A stretch of DNA of 64,000 nucleotides from the NCBI RefSeq assembly GCF_900698895.1, contig NZ_LR217700.1, positions 62,001-126,000 of the forward strand. The letters run 5' to 3'. The notes beneath the pieces were generated by a model. It saw nothing but the letters and a program-made list of their open reading frames with translations. It was not told the origin of the DNA and ran no database searches. Each line of letters begins with the position of its first letter. Positions within the stretch are counted from its first letter, which is position 1. This document shows positions 1-10,201 of this stretch, piece by piece. Source of the DNA: Buchnera aphidicola (Cinara curtihirsuta) (GTDB lineage Bacteria; Pseudomonadota; Gammaproteobacteria; Enterobacterales; Enterobacteriaceae). The translations under genes were made by a program, and so were the position numbers.

Positions 1-1
1 T

Positions 2-202
2 ACTGGTAATTATTCATTTGGAATTTGTGGTTTTTGGATTGAAAATGGAACAATAAAACATCCTATTCATGGAATTACTATATCTGGTAATCTAATTAAA
101 ACATGGAATAATATTATATTAATGGCTAATGATATTAATAAAAAAAATAATATTCAATGTGCTTCAGTATTAATTGATAAAATACAAATTTCTGGATATT
201 AA
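2..202 (+). CDS. pmbA: PmbA/TldE metalloprotease subunit, C-terminal end only
   Basis: The last 66 codons of a gene that begins before the window. The reading [15 protein letters not shown] and NIQCASVL matches the conserved C-terminus of PmbA (TldE), where E. coli has GFWVENG, EITIAGNL and NIQCGSVLLPEMKIAG. PmbA pairs with TldD in a cytoplasmic protease that processes small peptides; TldD is not in the window. The catalytic metal site belongs to TldD, so little more can be judged from this fragment. It ends in TAA and is followed convergently by the 3' end of rnpB. The family call is firm. Confidence 0.88.
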   Translation, partial: TGNYSFGICGFWIENGTIKHPIHGITISGNLIKTWNNIILMANDINKKNNIQCASVLIDKIQISGY

Positions 203-245
203 TATTTCATGTAAATAAATTTATATATTTAGTATATTTTATAAT

Positions 246-623
246 AATGAAGTTGATCTATAAGCCGGGTTCTGTTAAAAACAGTCATTTATCTAGATTA
301 ATAATTACTTATTAATTCTTAGCAGTCTACCCGGAGATTTTTATGCGGGTACATTCTCCTGCTTGACCTTGCTCCTAGTGGAGTTTACCATGCCAAATTT
401 GTTACCAAATTTTGCGGTGCGCTTTTACCGCACCATTTCACCTTTTCCTATTAAAATATTTTTTATTTATTTGTAATAAATATTTTATTTTGGTAGTTTA
501 TTTTCTGTTGTACTCTTCGTAAGATTTCTCTTCCCAGGTGTTACCTGGCACTATACCCTATGGAGCCCGGACTTTCCTCTGTTTAATAATTTTAATTATT
601 ACAGCGACTGTTCAATCAACTTC
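246..623 (-). ncRNA. rnpB: RNase P RNA (M1 RNA)
   Basis: Catalytic RNA of RNase P, which removes 5' leaders from pre-tRNAs. Read on the minus strand it has the bacterial A-type core: GAAGUUGAU at the 5' end (623), GAGGAAAGUCCGGGCUCC (P4 and J3/4), GUGCCAGGUAAC, GGUGCGGUAA with GCGCACCGC, GGUAAACUCCAC, and the 3' block ACAGAACCCGGCUUAU. The hairpin-bearing interior near 440-500 has turned into AT-only sequence. The 5' end overlaps the last four codons and stop of rsmI. The exact 3' end (246-249) is estimated by alignment to the E. coli RNA from memory. Confidence 0.96.
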
Positions 624-1477
624 ATTATATTTTTTTTTAACTATATTATTATATAGTATATTTTTATTGAAATCACATATTTTTGCAGTCATTTTTATAG
701 CTGTACTTTTTTTCATTTCCTTTTTTAAGATATTAAAAATATTTAATATTTTAGAAGATATAATATTATTTTTATTTTTTTTTTTTCCATTAATTAAGAT
801 TGTTATTTCTCCTTTTTTCCAATAGATATTATTTTCTACAATATTAAGTATTTCTTCTACAGTTCCTTTTTTTATATTTTCCCATTTTTTTGTTAATTCT
901 TTTGCAACGACTATTTTTCTTTTTGAACCCATTATTTTTTTTATTAATTTTATTGTATAGATTAATCTTTTTGGTGATTCATATAAAATAATTGTACGTA
1001 TTTCGTTACATAAAGAATGTATTTTTTTTTCACATAATTTTTTTTTTTTTGGTAGAAATCCTTCATAACAAAATTTATTAGTTTTTAAACCTGAAGCGCT
1101 AAGAGCAGTGATTGCTGCGCAAGCTCCAGGTAAAGGAACAACTCTAATATTATTGTCGTACGCATATTTAACTAATAAATAGCCTGGATCGTTAATAATA
1201 GGAGTCCCTGCATTTGAAACAATTGCAATATTTTTACCATTATTTAACATTATAATATATTTATTTTTTTTTTTTTTTTCGTTAAATATATTTAATGTTA
1301 ATAATTTATTTTTAATAGAAAAATGTTTTAATAAAATAGATGTATGTCTTATATTTTCAGAAATAATATAATCAACTTTTTTTAAAACATTAATCGATCT
1401 ATATGTTATATCTAATAAGTTCCCAATAGGGGTAGGGACAATATATAGAAAACCAACATTATTTTTTTTTTATACAT
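612..1477 (-). CDS. rsmI: 16S rRNA 2'-O-methyltransferase RsmI, apparent frameshift in an A10 tract
   Basis: RsmI methylates the 2'-OH of C1402 of 16S rRNA using SAM. The family signature LYIVPTPIGNLLDIT and the block IAIVSNAGTPIINDPGYLL are both present, followed by VPLPGACAAITALSASG. From the stop at 612 the frame stays open to about 1473, but the only ATG inside it is at 1250, after the PTPIGN motif. A plausible ATG lies at 1475-1477, followed by ten A (1462-1471); it is one base out of frame. Eleven A would give MYKKKNNVGFLYIVPTPIGN in one frame. A second tract of sixteen A (1264-1279) also lies in the coding sequence. The stop codon lies inside the 5' end of rnpB. Family call firm, start inferred. 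Confidence 0.88.
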
Positions 1478-1787
1478 AATATTTAATTTATCCAATTTTA
1501 TTTATTATAGTTAATTATAATAGAATTAATTTTTCTTAATTTTTATTTTTAATAAATGATTTAATATTATTAATCTTTTATTTATAATTCGTTATATTAA
1601 TGTTTTTATTATATCATATATTTAATTAATATATTATTTTTTTAATTAATTAATAATATTTTTATATTTATGAATATTAAACTATTTTTAGTTAAATGTA
1701 AAAATTTTATTAGTGATTCTATTTATGCAAAGAAAAATTTTATTTAATATTATTTATTTAGTAAGTGTTATTAAGGGAGAAGAAATA
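1478..1787. other. Divergent spacer between rsmI and fabB
   Basis: About 310 bases of almost pure A/T between the rsmI start and the fabB start. It must hold the promoters of both divergent genes, but I cannot single out a convincing -35/-10 pair in such sequence. The fabB ribosome binding site (AAGGGAG, 1773-1779) lies at its right end. No RNA gene or conserved coding remnant was seen. Confidence 0.5.
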
Positions 1788-3002
1788 TTGAAAAGAACAG
1801 TAATTACAGGTTTTGGAATTATTTCTAGTATTGGAAGTTTAGAAAAAAAAATTGTTAGATCGTTAAAAAATGGTATTTCAGGAATAGTATTTTCTCAGAA
1901 AATGAAAGAATATGGTTTATATAGTAAAGTTTGGGGTAAAATATCTATAAAAAGAATTAAAGAAATACCTAAAAGATTTTTGCGATTTATGAATCTTGCA
2001 TCTATGTATTCATATCTTTCTATGAAAGATGCTATTCAAGATAGCAATTTATATCCTGACATATATATGAAAAATCCTAGAGTAGGTATGATTATAGGGT
2101 CAGGAAGTGGAGCTGCTCAATTTTATAGGTCAATTTTTCAAATTCAGAATAATCGTATTAATAAAATTAGTCCATATTCTGCTATTAAAAATATGTCTTC
2201 TTCTATTTCAGCTTGTTTAGGATCTTTTTTTAAAATTTATGGTATTAATTATGCCATTAGTTCAGCCTGTTCAACTTCTGCAAATTGTATCGGACATGCT
2301 TATAATTTAATTTCTTCCGGGGAGCAAGATATTATTTTTGCAGGAGGGGGGGAAGAGTTGAGCGTGGAGTTAGCTTCTCAATTTGATGCCATGAGAATTT
2401 TATCTGTGAATTTTAATAAAATACCAGAATTTTCTTCTAGAGCTTTTGATAAAAATCGTGATGGATTTGTTATTTCTGGTGGCAGCGGTATAATAGTTTT
2501 AGAAGAATTAAATTTTGCTTTATCAAGAAAAGCTAATATTTATGCTGAAGTTATTGGTTATGGAACTACCTGTGATGGAAATAGTATAATATATCCTTCT
2601 GGAGAAGGTTTTATACGTTGTATGAACAATGCAATAAAATATATTGATAGTTCTATTGATTATATTAATGCTCATGGAACATCTACTAAAATAGGTGATA
2701 TTAAAGAATTAAATGCTATAAAAAAGGTTTTTAAAAAAAGCGGTATTCCTTATATATCATCTACTAAATCTATTACAGGTCATTCTTTAGGAGCTGCTGG
2801 GGTACAAGAAATTATTTATACTATGTTAATGTTAAAGTACAATTTTATTGCTCCTAGTATTAATATAAATAATTTAGATTTTTCAGCTCGAAATATGAAT
2901 ATTGTTCAAAAACCTATAAATAAGATTATTAATATAGCTATGTCAAATAGTTTTGGTTTTGGTGGAACTAATGTTAGTTTAGTAATAAAAAAATATAGTT
3001 AA
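1788..3002 (+). CDS. fabB: Beta-ketoacyl-ACP synthase I
   Basis: Condensing enzyme of type II fatty acid synthesis: elongates acyl-ACP with malonyl-ACP in the cytoplasm. The 404-residue product shows the thiolase-fold triad: Cys161 in SSACSTSA, His296 in NAHGTSTK and His332 in TGHSLGAAG, plus the C-terminal NSFGFGGTN loop. I place the start at TTG 1788 because AAGGGAG sits 8 bases upstream and the product then begins like E. coli FabB (KRAVITG). An in-frame GTG at 1713 would add 25 hydrophobic residues unlike the family. Its left neighbour is rsmI (divergent), and tal remnants follow. Confidence 0.96.
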   Translation: MKRTVITGFGIISSIGSLEKKIVRSLKNGISGIVFSQKMKEYGLYSKVWGKISIKRIKEIPKRFLRFMNLASMYSYLSMKDAIQDSNLYPDIYMKNPRVGMIIGSGSGAAQFYRSIFQIQNNRINKISPYSAIKNMSSSISACLGSFFKIYGINYAISSACSTSANCIGHAYNLISSGEQDIIFAGGGEELSVELASQFDAMRILSVNFNKIPEFSSRAFDKNRDGFVISGGSGIIVLEELNFALSRKANIYAEVIGYGTTCDGNSIIYPSGEGFIRCMNNAIKYIDSSIDYINAHGTSTKIGDIKELNAIKKVFKKSGIPYISSTKSITGHSLGAAGVQEIIYTMLMLKYNFIAPSININNLDFSARNMNIVQKPINKIINIAMSNSFGFGGTNVSLVIKKYS

Positions 3003-3193
3003 TAATAAAGAATATTTTTTTAAATATTATTTAATATTTATTTTAAATTTTTTATATTACTTCATTTTTATATTAAAAACGATATAATTTACTTATTGTA
3101 AGTACTATTTTTTTGACATGATAATAAAAATTATTTTTCATGTATTTTATTATTAATATGTTATAAATATAAATTTTATTTATTAATTTTTTA

Positions 3194-4154
3194 ATGTTAT
3201 ATAAGTGTATGTGTAAATCAATTAGATTATTTAAAAAAGTATTCTATTATAGTAGTAGATAGTAGTAATATAGAGTATATAAAAAATACTCTTCTAGTGA
3301 TTAAATTACTAATCCAACGTTAATTTTAAAAAGTTTTTTATCTAAAAAATATGAATATATTATTGATAATTCTATAAAATATGAAAAAAGTATTAGCGGT
3401 TCTATAAATAATCAAGTAAATTATGCAAGTAATATGATATCTATAGAATTTAGTCTAGAAATTTTAAAAAATATTCCAGTATATATATTAATTGAAAATG
3501 ATGCATGTTTGTCTTTTGATGTTAAAAAATGTATTCAAAAGTTTGTATAGATAATATAATTATATAAAAATTATGGAATTGATGTATCTAGAGTATTAAT
3601 AAAATTAGCCGCTATTTAGAAATATATTCAAGCAGAAAGAGAATTAAAAAAATAGGTATTAAATATAGTTTAATATTTTTTTATGTTCTTTTTCTCAAGA
3701 TTGTGCTCGCACAGAATTAGGTGTATTTTTAGTTTCTCCTTTTATTAATTGAATTTATGTAATTGGCATTAAAAATCTTTTATCAATTTTAAATATTTTC
3801 TGAATTAGATCTAGGCGTGACAGTATTGAAAAAAATTTTTTTTTATTATAAAAAATTTAGATATAAAACTATTATTATAAGTACAAGTTTTTGTAAATTA
3901 AAACAAATGTTAGTACTATTTATATATGATCGGATTTATTAGATCAGTTAAAAATGAAAAAAGGTAAGTTTTTAAAACAATTAGATGTTAATAAGATTGA
4001 TACAGTATTAATTAAACTAAATTCTTTATCAGATTCTGAATTTATATTTTTACATAATCAAGATACCGTGACTGTTGAAAAATTATCTGAAGGTATTTGA
4101 TAATTTAGTTCTAATCAAATATGATTAGAAAAATTTTTACTAAATAAATTATAA
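3194..4154 (+). pseudogene. tal: Decayed transaldolase gene
   Basis: No long reading frame exists here, but transaldolase fragments appear in order in shifting frames: NQLDYLKKYSIIVVD, TNPTLILKS (near 3309-3336), FSLEILKNIPVYI (near 3450), RVLIKLAA (near 3590-3615, including the Schiff-base lysine region), GVFLVSPF-like sequence near 3720, and SDSEFIFLHNQDTVTVEKLSEGI (near 4033-4100), ending in LLNKL-stop at 4154. In-frame stops and several frame changes separate them, far more than one slippage site could repair. The position between fabB and tkt is where Buchnera carries tal. Family call firm, boundaries approximate. Confidence 0.9.
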
Positions 4155-4217
4155 TTTTTAAAAATATTAAAAAATATTTTTAATTTTTAAAAAATTTATT
4201 TTATAAAGGAAAGAGAT

Positions 4218-6212
4218 ATGTTATCTAGAAGAGATTTATCAAATGCAATACGAATTTTAAGTATAGATGCTATTCAAAAAGCACAATCAGGTCATCCCGG
4301 AGCTCCTATGGGTATGGCAGATATTGCTGAAGTGTTATGGCGTGATTTTTTTAAACATAATCCAAACAATCCTTTGTGGTTTGATCGTGATAGATTCATC
4401 TTATCTAATGGTCATGCTTCTATGTTATTATATAGTGTTTTACATCTTTCAGGATATAAAATATCTATAGAAGATATAAAAAATTTTAGACAGTGTTTTT
4501 CTAAAACACCAGGTCATCCTGAAGTACATTGTACTCCTGGAGTAGAAATTACTACAGGTCCGTTAGGTCAGGGTTTAGCTTCTGGTGTGGGAATGGCCAT
4601 TGCTGAAAAGTTATTATCACAATATTTTAATAAAAAAAATTTTAATATTGTAAATCATTACACATGGGTTTTTTCTGGAGATGGATGTTTAATGGAAGGA
4701 ATTTCTCATGAAGTTTGTTCTTTAGCTGGAACGTTAGAGTTAGGTAAGTTAATTGTTTTTTATGATAAAAACGGTATTTCTATTGATGGTGAAGTATCTG
4801 ATTGGTTTACTGATGATACAAAAAAACGTTTTTTATCTTATAATTGGCATGTAATTGAAATTGATGGTCATGATTCAGAAGAAATTATTTGTTCTATTAA
4901 AATAGCTAAAAAAAATATTCTTAAGCCATCACTTATTATATGTAATACAGTAATTGGATTTGGTTCTCCTAATAAGTCAGGTAAATCAATTTCTCATGGA
5001 GCACCTTTAGGTGAAAATGAGGTATTATTAACTCGTAAACAGTTAAATTGGAATTATCCACCTTTTTATATTCCTAAATCCATCTATTCTGCTTGGAATG
5101 CTAAAAAAAGGGGAGAAGAAATAGAATTATCTTGGAATAATTTATTTAAAGAGTATTCTATAAAATATCCAGAATTATCTAAAGAATTCATTCGTAGAAT
5201 GAAAGAAAAATTGCCTAATAAATTACAAACTATCTTATATGATTTTCTATTAGAATTAAATACTTCATTAACAAATATTTCAACACGTGAAGCTTCAAAA
5301 AATACATTAGAAAAATTTGGAAATTTATTACCTGAATTAATTGGCGGATCTGCTGATTTAGCTCCTAGTAATTTAACTATTTGGTCTGGATCTAAATCTA
5401 TAAAAAAATGTATTATAGGTAATTATATTCATTATGGTGTGAGAGAATTTGGAATGACATCTATTGCTAATGGAATTTTTCATCACGGATGTTTTATTCC
5501 CTATACAGCTACTTTTTTAGTATTTTCAGATTATGCTCGTAATGCTATACGTATGGCTGCATTAATGAAAACTCGACATATTTTTGTTTATACTCATGAT
5601 TCTATTGGATTAGGAGAAGATGGTCCTACTCATCAACCTATTGAGCATATTTCTACTTTAAGATATATACCAAATTTAAGTGTATGGAGACCTTGTGATT
5701 CTATCGAAACAGCAATTGCTTGGTTTTATGGGATTAATAGAAAATCAGGACCTACAGCTTTAATATTATCTCGTCAAAATGTAAAACAATTTTTAAGAAC
5801 AGAAGATCAAATTAAAAATATTTTTAAAGGTGGATATATTTTAAGAGATTATGGTTTTAATATTAACTATATTATTATTGCTACTGGTTCAGAAGTATCT
5901 TTAGCAGTAAATGTTGCAAGAAAATTGTATAAACTGGGTTATCATATTAGAGTAGTATCAATGGTATCTGCTGATTGTTTTGATAGTCAAGATAATAAAT
6001 ATCGTGAGTTAGTTTTGCCTAAAGAAATTTCAAATAGAATATCTATTGAAGCAGGAAGTAGTGAATATTGGTATAAGTATGTGGGTATAAACGGTATTCG
6101 AATCGGAATTGATACATTTGGAGAATCAGGTCCTGGAGAAAGTTTATTTAAAATTTTTGGTTTTTCAGTAGAAAAAATTGTTACTCAAATTAAAAATCAT
6201 TTTTTTCTTTAA
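4218..6212 (+). CDS. tkt: Transketolase
   Basis: Thiamine-diphosphate enzyme of the non-oxidative pentose phosphate pathway; moves two-carbon units between sugar phosphates and can make erythrose-4-phosphate for the shikimate pathway. 664 residues, the usual enterobacterial length. Visible motifs are SGHPGAPMG (24-32), the cofactor motif GDG (154-156), [10 protein letters not shown] with the catalytic Glu region, and [25 protein letters not shown] precedes the ATG, a strong ribosome site for this genome. The neighbouring transaldolase gene is dead, so tkt must work without it. TktA and TktB cannot be told apart from sequence alone. Confidence 0.98.
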   Translation: MLSRRDLSNAIRILSIDAIQKAQSGHPGAPMGMADIAEVLWRDFFKHNPNNPLWFDRDRFILSNGHASMLLYSVLHLSGYKISIEDIKNFRQCFSKTPGHPEVHCTPGVEITTGPLGQGLASGVGMAIAEKLLSQYFNKKNFNIVNHYTWVFSGDGCLMEGISHEVCSLAGTLELGKLIVFYDKNGISIDGEVSDWFTDDTKKRFLSYNWHVIEIDGHDSEEIICSIKIAKKNILKPSLIICNTVIGFGSPNKSGKSISHGAPLGENEVLLTRKQLNWNYPPFYIPKSIYSAWNAKKRGEEIELSWNNLFKEYSIKYPELSKEFIRRMKEKLPNKLQTILYDFLLELNTSLTNISTREASKNTLEKFGNLLPELIGGSADLAPSNLTIWSGSKSIKKCIIGNYIHYGVREFGMTSIANGIFHHGCFIPYTATFLVFSDYARNAIRMAALMKTRHIFVYTHDSIGLGEDGPTHQPIEHISTLRYIPNLSVWRPCDSIETAIAWFYGINRKSGPTALILSRQNVKQFLRTEDQIKNIFKGGYILRDYGFNINYIIIATGSEVSLAVNVARKLYKLGYHIRVVSMVSADCFDSQDNKYRELVLPKEISNRISIEAGSSEYWYKYVGINGIRIGIDTFGESGPGESLFKIFGFSVEKIVTQIKNHFFL

Positions 6213-6324
6213 TTTTATTTGATGATATTTTTTTATATATGATATTATTTTATATATTTAATTAATAATTTTTTGTTTAAAATGATAAAATATTTAAATT
6301 ATATAAAAAATATCAGGATCTGAT

Positions 6325-7455
6325 ATGTATACTGAAGTTTTAAATTTGACAAAAAAATTAATTGATATACCATCAATAAGTCCCAAAGATTTAGGTTGTC
6401 AAGAAATTTTAATAAAAAGATTAAAATTATTAGATTTTAATATAGAAAGAATGAATTTTAAAAATACAAATAATTTTTGGGCTTGGAGAGGATATGGTAA
6501 AACTATTACTTTTTTAGGACATACAGATGTAGTTCCCGAAGGTGATATTTTTTCTTGGAAAACTCCTCCGTTTATATCTACCATATCTAATGGTATTCTG
6601 TATGGTAGAGGTTCGGTAGATATGAAAGGTTCAATAGCTGCAATGTTAGTAGCTGTAGAAAATTTTATTAAAAATAATCCTAATCACAAGGGTCGAATAT
6701 CATTTTTAATTACTTCAGATGAAGAATCTACAGGTAAATATGGAACTAAAAAGGTAGTTTCAATATTAGAAAAGAGGGGGGAAAAATTTAATTATTGTCT
6801 TATTGGAGAACCAACTTGTGAAAATATCTTAGGTGATTGTATAAAAAATGGTCGTAGAGGTTCTCTTTCAGTTGATTTAACAATATATGGTGTTCAGGGT
6901 CATGTTGCTTATCCTAATTTAGCTTCTAATCCAATTCATTTATCAGCTCCATTTTTAGTAGAATTATCTAATTTATCTTTAGATAAAGGCAATAATTTTT
7001 TTGATCCTACTATAATTCAGATATCAAAGATATTTTCAGGAAATAATTATACTACTAATATGATTCCAGGAGAATTAAAAGTATTTTTTAATATTAGATT
7101 TAGTTCTTTAATTACTAAAAAAATGATTATAAATAGTATAAAATGTTTACTTAATAAGTATTCAATAAGATATTCTATTTCTTGGATTTGTCATGCTAAA
7201 CCTTTTATTTCTTTACCTAGTACTTTTTGTAATATTCTTTCTAACTGCATATATGAGTGTACTCATATTATTCCTACTTTTAAAACAAATGGTGGTACTT
7301 CTGATGGAAGATTTATTTTTCACTTATCTGATGAAACAGCGGAATTTGGTTTATTAAATTCTACAATTCATAAAGTTAATGAATGTGTAAATTTAATTGA
7401 TTTATTAAAATTAAAAAATATTTATTTTAATATTTTAAATAAATTATTTTTATAA
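6325..7455 (+). CDS. dapE: Succinyl-diaminopimelate desuccinylase
   Basis: Hydrolyses N-succinyl-LL-2,6-diaminopimelate in the lysine and peptidoglycan precursor pathway. 376 residues against 375 in E. coli. It has the two-zinc M20 peptidase ligand set in order: FLGHTDVVPEGD, GRGSVDMKGS, the SDEES general-base region, GEPTCEN, and a C-terminal NSTIHKVNE. The dimerisation (lid) domain between these is complete. Convergent with dapA; a 14-bp hairpin at 7520-7555 separates them. The neighbouring dapA and distant dapB belong to the same pathway. Confidence 0.97.
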   Translation: MYTEVLNLTKKLIDIPSISPKDLGCQEILIKRLKLLDFNIERMNFKNTNNFWAWRGYGKTITFLGHTDVVPEGDIFSWKTPPFISTISNGILYGRGSVDMKGSIAAMLVAVENFIKNNPNHKGRISFLITSDEESTGKYGTKKVVSILEKRGEKFNYCLIGEPTCENILGDCIKNGRRGSLSVDLTIYGVQGHVAYPNLASNPIHLSAPFLVELSNLSLDKGNNFFDPTIIQISKIFSGNNYTTNMIPGELKVFFNIRFSSLITKKMIINSIKCLLNKYSIRYSISWICHAKPFISLPSTFCNILSNCIYECTHIIPTFKTNGGTSDGRFIFHLSDETAEFGLLNSTIHKVNECVNLIDLLKLKNIYFNILNKLFL

Positions 7456-7519
7456 ATTATATATATATTTTTAATATTATAATATATATTATTTTTTATA
7501 AAAAATTTTCATATAGTAT

Positions 7520-7555
7520 TTATGCAATGATAATATAAATTTTATCATTGCATAA
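7520..7555. terminator. Perfect hairpin between convergent dapE and dapA
   Basis: TTATGCAATGATAA (7520-7533) is the exact reverse complement of 7542-7555, giving a 14-bp stem with an 8-base loop. It contains four G-C pairs in otherwise A/T sequence and lies between two convergent stops, so a bidirectional terminator is the natural reading. Neither side has a clean T run directly after the stem, so termination is inferred. Confidence 0.6.
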
Positions 7556-7675
7556 GATATATATTAGTTTATTTAATTTAATTTAATAAATATAATTTTA
7601 TTATAAAATAAATATTATTTTAAGATATTTTTTATAATTTTAAATATAATTTAATATTTTTTTTATATATCAAAT

Positions 7676-8560
7676 TTAATTTATATATAATTTTGTTGAA
7701 TTAATTGCTTTTTTAAGAATTTTTTTATTTTTACTTAATAATGGTGTCATTGGTAATCTTAAAGTGTCACTTTTTATTAAATTAATGTATTTTGCAGCCC
7801 ATTTTATGGGTATAGGATTTGTTTCTTTAAATAAAAGATGATGTAGAATACTTAATTCTTTATTTATTATTCTTGCTTTTATAAAATTTCCTTTTAAAGC
7901 TAAATTACACATTTTTACCATATGATAAGCAGCAATATTTGCTGTAACAGAAATAACTCCATTTCCTCCTAGTTGAATAAAATCTAAAGCAGTTGTATCA
8001 TCCCCACTCATTAAAATAAAGTCATTTTTTACAATTTGTTTAATTTGATTCACTCTTGATAAATCTCCTGAAGCATCTTTTAAGCCGATTATATTTTTAA
8101 ATTGTGACAATTTAGCAATTGTTTTTGGTGATAGACTACATCCTGTACGATTTGGTACATTATATAATATTTGTGGCAAATCAGTACTTTCTGCAATAGA
8201 TTGAAAATGAAGATATAATCCTTTTTGTGTAGGTCGATTATAGTAAGGTGTGACACTTAAACATCCAGAAACTCCTGATTTTTCTAGTTTTTGTGTTAAT
8301 ATAATACTTTCTGAGGTTGCATTTGATCCAGTTCCTGCAATTATAGGTATTTTTTCATCTGCAAATTCTAATGTATTCATAATTACATTAGTATGTTCAT
8401 TTTGATTTAATGTAGCTGATTCTCCTGTTGTTCCTACCGAAACTATTGCATTAGTTTTATTTTTAATATGATACTGAATTATTTTTTTTAAACTTTTTTT
8501 GCAAAGATTTCCTTTATCATCCATAGGTGTAATTAAGGCAACAATACTTCCTTTAAACAT
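7676..8560 (-). CDS. dapA: 4-hydroxy-tetrahydrodipicolinate synthase
   Basis: Condenses pyruvate with aspartate semialdehyde, the first committed step of lysine and diaminopimelate synthesis. 294 residues, a normal length. The TIM-barrel landmarks are clear: [11 protein letters not shown] (pyruvate-binding Thr pair), LYNVPNRTG (Tyr of the proton relay and the Arg for the second substrate), and GLKDASGDL with the Schiff-base lysine. The regulatory lysine-binding state cannot be judged. ATG at 8560 follows AAGGAAT. The gene is convergent with dapE and upstream of nothing recognisable in a 279-base spacer. Confidence 0.97.
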   Translation of the reverse strand: MFKGSIVALITPMDDKGNLCKKSLKKIIQYHIKNKTNAIVSVGTTGESATLNQNEHTNVIMNTLEFADEKIPIIAGTGSNATSESIILTQKLEKSGVSGCLSVTPYYNRPTQKGLYLHFQSIAESTDLPQILYNVPNRTGCSLSPKTIAKLSQFKNIIGLKDASGDLSRVNQIKQIVKNDFILMSGDDTTALDFIQLGGNGVISVTANIAAYHMVKMCNLALKGNFIKARIINKELSILHHLLFKETNPIPIKWAAKYINLIKSDTLRLPMTPLLSKNKKILKKAINSTKLYIN

Positions 8561-8839
8561 TTTAATAATTCCTTATAAAAAAAATAATATATTTATTTTA
8601 ATGAGATTATTATTTATGAATAATTAAAAATATTATTTTTAAATTAATAGACATTTATTTTTTAAAATATTGTTATATTTATTAATGAATACTTTAAATA
8701 TTTATTAAATAAGTATTTTCTTTTTGAATATTATATCTTTTATTTTAAAAATATATGTTATATATAAAGATATAGTAGAATTCTTAAATTTTTTAATTAT
8801 AAAAACATTATTTTAAATATAGTTTTTATAAGATTTAAA

Positions 8840-9901
8840 TTATTTTCCGCATTGAGCGCGAAAGCGTAAAGTATGATCCATCAATGTTATTGCTAACATA
8901 GCTTCTGCAATTGGAATTGCTCGTATTCCTACACAAGGATCATGTCTACCTTTTGTGATTATAGAGGTTTCTTTTCCAAATTTGTTTATTGTTTTTCCGG
9001 GTATTTTAATGCTAGATGTGGGTTTAAAAGCTGCTTGTACTATAATTTTATCTCCATTACTAATTCCACCTAAAATTCCTCCTGAATGATTACTTGAAAA
9101 TCCATTAGGTAGAATTTCATCTCGATGCATATCTCCAGTTTGTTCTACTACATTAATTCCATCTCCTATTTCAACAGATTTAGCTGCATTGATACTCATA
9201 ATTGAGTGAGCAATTTCTGCATCTAATCGATCAAATACAGGTTCTCCTAAACCAATGGGAACATTTTTTGCAATAATTACAATTTTAGCTCCAATAGAAT
9301 TTCCAGATTTTTTAAGTTTTTTAATAAATTGAGTTATTTGATTAATTTTTTCAGGATTACTACAAAAAAATGGATTATTTTTTACTTCTTTCCAGGATTG
9401 AAATGGACAATGAATTGGTCCTAATTGTGATAAATATCCTTTAATTTTTATATTGTATTTTAATTTTAAATATTTTTTTGCAATTGCTCCTGCGGCTACT
9501 CTAATTGCAGTTTCTCTTGCAGATGATCGACCCCCCCCTCTATAATCTCTAATACCATATTTTTTATCGTATGTAAAATCTGCATGATTAGGTCTATATA
9601 TATTTTTAATATTTGAATAATCTTGTGATCGAATATCTTTATTTTTTATTTTTATTCCGATGCTGGTTCCGGTAGTTTTTCCTTTAAAAATACCTGAAAA
9701 TATTTCAACTATATCTTCTTCTCTTCTTTGTGTAGTAAAAGGAGAAAAACCCGGTCTTCTTCTATTTAGTTCCTTTTGTATATCACTGTTTTTTATAGAA
9801 AAACCAGGAGGTACTCCATCAATGATTCCAGCTAACATAAGTCCATGTGATTCTCCACATGTTGTTACTTTAAATATTTTTCCAATAGTATTACCTGACA
9901 T
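8840..9901 (-). CDS. aroC: Chorismate synthase
   Basis: Converts 5-enolpyruvylshikimate-3-phosphate to chorismate, using reduced FMN; the last shared step of aromatic amino-acid synthesis. 353 residues. Signatures [10 protein letters not shown] near the start, [42 protein letters not shown], and the C-terminal [18 protein letters not shown] are all present. With aroH at 25662 it marks retention of the aromatic branch in this symbiont. Divergent from smrB, with 300 bases between. Confidence 0.98.
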   Translation of the reverse strand: MSGNTIGKIFKVTTCGESHGLMLAGIIDGVPPGFSIKNSDIQKELNRRRPGFSPFTTQRREEDIVEIFSGIFKGKTTGTSIGIKIKNKDIRSQDYSNIKNIYRPNHADFTYDKKYGIRDYRGGGRSSARETAIRVAAGAIAKKYLKLKYNIKIKGYLSQLGPIHCPFQSWKEVKNNPFFCSNPEKINQITQFIKKLKKSGNSIGAKIVIIAKNVPIGLGEPVFDRLDAEIAHSIMSINAAKSVEIGDGINVVEQTGDMHRDEILPNGFSSNHSGGILGGISNGDKIIVQAAFKPTSSIKIPGKTINKFGKETSIITKGRHDPCVGIRAIPIAEAMLAITLMDHTLRFRAQCGK

Positions 9902-10201
9902 ATCAACCTCAGTATTAAAAATAATTAAATAGATATTTTAATATATAATTATTATTTTATTATAATGTTTTATTTATTTAAAATAAATACATAATTAATT
10001 ATATTAATATATGTAAATATAGATATTTTATTTTAAAATAAAAATTATTTTTTATTTTCTATAAAATATTACATATTTTTATTATGAATTAATAAATATA
10101 TTTTTTAAGATCGTATATCTTGCTAAATATTATTTTTATTTTTATAAATATAAAATTTAATTATAAAATATTAGAAACTTAAACATTTGGAAAATTTTGA
10201 T
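9902..10201. other. Divergent spacer between aroC and smrB
   Basis: 300 bases of nearly pure A/T. No conserved coding remnant, RNA gene or clear promoter hexamers were recognised. An in-frame TTG at 10187, upstream of the chosen smrB ATG, lies within it. Confidence 0.5.

Noticed and set aside
538-825. 95-codon open frame on the plus strand
   Set aside because: It lies antisense to rnpB and the rsmI 3' end; its hydrophobic Phe/Ile-rich sequence is what antisense of Lys-rich coding gives.
3113-3118. TTGACA, a perfect -35 word upstream of tal
   Set aside because: No -10-like hexamer occurs at 16-18 bases; it may be a decayed tal promoter, but evidence is too thin to annotate.
3194-4154. Idea that tal is still functional through transcriptional slippage
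   Set aside because: Several frame changes and internal stops lie outside homopolymer tracts, so slippage at one or two sites could not restore it.
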